Of a stretch of DNA of 9,050 bases, positions 6,831-9,050 are shown piece by piece. This DNA comes from Clostridium sp. CAG:1024 (GTDB lineage: Bacteria; Bacillota; Clostridia; Christensenellales; CAG-138), in assembly GCA_000432015.1 (NCBI GenBank), contig HF985390.1:2394-11443 (forward strand). The letters are read 5' to 3'. How positions within the stretch are numbered: the stretch's first letter is position 1; each line of letters begins with the position of its first letter. The notes below the pieces were generated by a model, which did not search any database, had not been told where the DNA came from, and saw only the letters and a list, made by a program, of their open reading frames with translations. Made by a program: the position numbers and the translations under genes.

Positions 6831-6855
6831 ACCATGCCACCGCATGGTCTTTTTT
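6831..6855 (+). terminator. Intrinsic terminator inside the prophage relic
   Basis: ACCATGC (6831-6837) pairs with GCATGGT (6842-6848) around a 4-nt loop CACC, followed by C and six T (6850-6855). It starts 5 nt after the stop of the head-protein remnant and ends just before the ribosome binding site of the next phage-type gene. Confidence 0.8.
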
Positions 6856-6864
6856 CATGCCTTG

Positions 6865-6871
6865 AAAGGAG
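6865..6871 (+). promoter_or_regulatory. Ribosome binding site of the phage-type membrane protein remnant
   Basis: AAAGGAG lies 10 nt before the GTG at 6882 and 19 nt before the in-frame ATG at 6891, which favours GTG. Between them is a four-codon frame ATG-CGC-ATG-TGA (6874-6885) whose stop overlaps the GTG. Confidence 0.6.
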
Positions 6872-7112
6872 TGATGCGCATGTGAAAAAGATGGAGTTCA
6901 GTAAAAAGCTGCTGATTGCCGATGATGCGATCCTTGCCTTGATGGTAGCAGCGTTCTTTGTGTTCAACCTGAACGGACACGACACCGGGAACTGCTCTAT
7001 TGTGGTCAGCGCGTGGATTGCGCAGGTCGCGATCAGTACGGGGGCTTACTACTGGAAGGCCAAAGCCGAAAACCTTGTGAAGCTTCCCCTGCTCCTTCTG
7101 GTTGAGTTGCCG

Positions 7113-7128
7113 AAGGACATAAGGACAT
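7113..7128 (+). repeat. 8-bp perfect tandem duplication
   Basis: AAGGACAT occurs twice in direct succession (7113-7120, 7121-7128) inside the phage-type membrane protein remnant. Because 8 is not a multiple of 3, one copy shifts the reading frame. It looks like a replication-slippage scar in a gene no longer under selection. Confidence 0.75.
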
Positions 7129-7153
7129 GCGGGAAAGAGCCAAGCTCGTACCC

Positions 7154-7193
7154 ACAAAAACAACAGCGGCAGGAGACGCGCACCCGCCGCTGT
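7154..7193 (-). terminator. Intrinsic terminator of the beta-propeller gene
   Basis: ACAGCGGC (7163-7170) pairs with GCCGCTGT (7186-7193), 8 bp, around a 15-nt loop. On the minus strand the stem is followed by TGTTTTTGTGG. It lies 20 nt beyond the stop codon of the beta-propeller gene. Confidence 0.82.
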
Positions 7194-7212
7194 CGAAATG
7201 TCGCTTTTACGG

Positions 7213-9050
7213 TCAGCCGGCCGCAAACTCCAGCGTCTTGACCTCCGCAAAGCCCGGAAGCGAAATGACGGTCAGGCGCGTGCTCGAGCAGATATAGAGC
7301 ATGTCGCCGATGAACAGACCGCGCAGGTTTTCGCCCCAGCCGCCGCTGCCGGACGCCAGTTTTCCCTCCTGCGTAAAGCCTGTCGCCTCGTCATAGGAAA
7401 ACACGTAGTAGCAGTCGTCCGCGGGGAAAGCGATGATATTGCGCTTTGCATCCACAAGAATGGATTTGTGGTTATAGCCCACCGGCGTCCAGTCCGCTTT
7501 GAGCAGCTTTGTCGTCAGTTCTTTGACGTCCGCCTTGTCGCTCGTGTCGAACATCGTGAGCTTAACGCCCTGCTGCCATCCGGTGTTCTCGTCTGCGTCA
7601 TAGCCGACGCCGAGCAGCCGACCGTCCGCGTATACATGCAGATAGGAGGAAAAGCCCGGGATCTTCAGCGTGCTCATCACAGCCGGCTTTGCAGGATCGG
7701 AAAGATCGACCGTAAACAGCGGGTCGGTCTGCCGGAAGGTCACAAAATATGCGATATCGCCGTCAAACCGGACGGATTTGACCTCCTCGTCCTTGGCCAG
7801 GTTTTCGAGCGCGCCGAGCGGTTCGAGCGATGCGTTCAGGGTGTACAGGCAGTTGTAGCGCTCATCCTCGTATTCGTAGGTATCGATGCCGTCGGTGTAG
7901 ATCTTTTCCGTGTAGTTGTCCACGGTCGTCACGATGCGGAACACGCCCTCGTATTCGTCCATGGAGAACTGGTTCAGCAAATGGCCGTTCAGCGTGCAGT
8001 CCGCGAGCTTTTCGATCTGGCCCTTGTCGAGCGAGAAGAGCACAAGGCTCGTTCTGCTGCCGCTCTTTGTGATCTGGACATTCTTGCCCGTCTCATCCGG
8101 CGCAATATCGCCCGTTTCCGAAGTCCAGTCGCTTGCCGCAAGGAGCATGCGGTCGCCGCTGCAATAGATGCTGCCGCCGTTGCCCAGCACGGCCTTGACC
8201 TCGTCGATGGCGTCGGCCTGCTGCATGTCGATGCTGCTCACGATCGTGTAGCAGTCGGTAAGGCCGCGATCCGGCACATAGATGTTCGAAACGGCGACGG
8301 TCTCATAGCTGCCGTCGCGCCAGGTCGAGGGCGCAAAGCTCACGGGGACGCCCTCCATCACGTTCCAGACATATTGCGTCGTCACGAGATACAGCACGCC
8401 GTCCACCATGCGCGAGGAGAGGTAGTAGCCGCTCTGCCCGAGCGTTTTCTTGAGCTTCGGGCGCGCCGGATTGGATACGTCGTAGAGCAGCACTGATGTT
8501 TGATCCTGATAGAACTGGCGGTCCTTTGTGAGAACGGACGCGCTGCCGCTTGCAAGGATCGCGACGCAGCCGTTTTGCAGGAACATTTCCTGCGTGCCGT
8601 AGTAGGCCGCGCTGAAAGCGTCCGCGGCGGCATAGGCTGTTCTGGAGAGGATGCGCGTGTTTTCGCCGTCCGCCCGTGCGATGATCAGCTCCTCGCCCGT
8701 GAGATAGTAGATGTATTGGCCGTCGGTCTTGATGATGTCCGCCTCATCGACGCCCTTGACCTGCACGTTCGTCTCGGTGTAATCCTCGCCGCCCGCGCCG
8801 TTCATTTCGCCGACAGGCTTTGCCGCGAGTAGCTTTTCACCGCCATTATCCATGGCCGGTTCCGCGGGGACCGGGGCTCCCGTCTCCATGGGCTCAGGTA
8901 CGGCGCCGGAGGTGTCAGCGCCGGAGGCAAGGTCGCGCATATGGGGATTGCGCGTTTCCATGAGCAGCGCGTAGAGCTCGTCGTAGTCGTTCAAAACAAG
9001 CATGCCGTTCGTATCCCCGTCCTCCGCCGCGCGCGTTTCGGCCACCTCGG
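7213..9050 (-). CDS. Secreted or surface beta-propeller domain protein, 5' partial
   Basis: The frame is open to the window edge; about 612 codons are visible and the stop is TGA at 7215-7213. The GTG at 9045 has no visible support as a start and the codon before it (GAG) is in frame, so the N-terminus, expected to hold a signal peptide or membrane anchor, lies outside. Visible residues up to about 90 form an acidic, Ala/Pro/Gly-rich linker. Then comes TNVQVKGVDEADIIKTDG (about 92-109), the hallmark of the Firmicute 'beta propeller domain' family. Later family segments are YLVTTQYVW, VRFDGDIAYFVTFRQTDPLF and LKIPGFSSYLHVY (about 460), followed by repeats of short beta strands. The fold is expected to be a multi-blade propeller outside the membrane; ligand and role are not known to me. 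It is convergent with the prophage relic and has its own terminator. Confidence 0.88.
   Translation of the reverse strand, partial: EVAETRAAEDGDTNGMLVLNDYDELYALLMETRNPHMRDLASGADTSGAVPEPMETGAPVPAEPAMDNGGEKLLAAKPVGEMNGAGGEDYTETNVQVKGVDEADIIKTDGQYIYYLTGEELIIARADGENTRILSRTAYAAADAFSAAYYGTQEMFLQNGCVAILASGSASVLTKDRQFYQDQTSVLLYDVSNPARPKLKKTLGQSGYYLSSRMVDGVLYLVTTQYVWNVMEGVPVSFAPSTWRDGSYETVAVSNIYVPDRGLTDCYTIVSSIDMQQADAIDEVKAVLGNGGSIYCSGDRMLLAASDWTSETGDIAPDETGKNVQITKSGSRTSLVLFSLDKGQIEKLADCTLNGHLLNQFSMDEYEGVFRIVTTVDNYTEKIYTDGIDTYEYEDERYNCLYTLNASLEPLGALENLAKDEEVKSVRFDGDIAYFVTFRQTDPLFTVDLSDPAKPAVMSTLKIPGFSSYLHVYADGRLLGVGYDADENTGWQQGVKLTMFDTSDKADVKELTTKLLKADWTPVGYNHKSILVDAKRNIIAFPADDCYYVFSYDEATGFTQEGKLASGSGGWGENLRGLFIGDMLYICSSTRLTVISLPGFAEVKTLEFAAG

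Larger units (their letters stand above)
6882..7241 (+). pseudogene. Truncated phage-type small membrane protein
   Basis: From GTG 6882 the frame reads VKKMEFSKKLLIADD, then two hydrophobic helices (about residues 13-30 and 43-57), the second ending in STGAYYWKAKAEN, and then LVKLPLLLLVELPKD. The pattern resembles small two-helix proteins found beside capsid genes in clostridial prophages; this is from memory, and the family has no function known to me. After codon 79 or so the sequence loses protein character: a perfect 8-bp tandem duplication shifts the frame, and the frame then crosses the terminator of the convergent host gene and overlaps its last 29 bases before stopping. Dropping one repeat copy gives LPKDMRERAKL, more like a phage tail segment, but that frame too runs into host sequence. 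So the gene has lost its 3' end. An alternative is that a short protein is still made from it. Confidence 0.6.

Noticed and set aside
7198..8496. A 432-codon + strand frame opposite the beta-propeller gene.
   Set aside because: Shadow of a real gene with recognisable family motifs on the other strand; no start signal or domain.

Overview
The window looks like chromosome from a GC-rich anaerobic Firmicute of the class Clostridia. An Oscillospiraceae/Ruminococcaceae-type gut bacterium is my guess, not a demonstrated assignment. The reasons are an electron-bifurcating type [FeFe] hydrogenase operon, AGGAGG-type ribosome binding sites, short intrinsic terminators with T-runs, a BrnQ carrier, and a beta-propeller secreted protein of a kind common in Firmicutes. 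Coding DNA is close to 60% GC where I counted it by hand.

Region 1 (1-2694, + strand): the 3' end of an operon encoding a NuoF-like flavoprotein (hydB/hndC type, 5' part outside the window) and a complete multi-cluster [FeFe] hydrogenase catalytic subunit (hydA/hndD type). It closes with an intrinsic terminator. Together with a NuoE-like subunit expected just upstream, these proteins would couple NAD(H) and ferredoxin to H2. A second terminator, facing the other way, follows at once and insulates the hydrogenase operon from the convergent operon.

Region 2 (2701-6568, - strand): a four-gene operon read leftwards in the order DUF2804 protein, HAD phosphatase, BrnQ branched-chain amino acid carrier, uridine-kinase-like P-loop kinase. 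A good sigma-A-like promoter (TTGCCC, 17 nt, TATACT) precedes the first gene. The first two genes overlap by 7 nt and the last two are 10 nt apart. The single real gap, 47 nt before brnQ, holds a near-perfect 12-bp inverted repeat that could be an operator or an mRNA hairpin.

Region 3 (about 6589-7150, + strand): a decayed prophage fragment. It holds the C-terminal remnant of an SPP1 gp7-type phage head protein whose middle has been deleted in frame, an intact small terminator, and the 5' part of a small two-helix membrane protein of phage type. That second frame appears broken by an 8-bp tandem duplication and then runs into the terminator and 3' end of the next host gene. The local GC of about 48% (hand count, 6721-6960) is lower than the surroundings.

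Region 4 (7154-9050, - strand): the C-terminal 612 or so residues of a large beta-propeller protein with its own terminator; the N-terminus lies outside the window. I found no tRNA, rRNA, CRISPR array or intact insertion sequence. I do not see a convincing undescribed system here. The best second looks are the prophage relic, the inverted repeat before brnQ, and the odd gene company of the DUF2804 operon.
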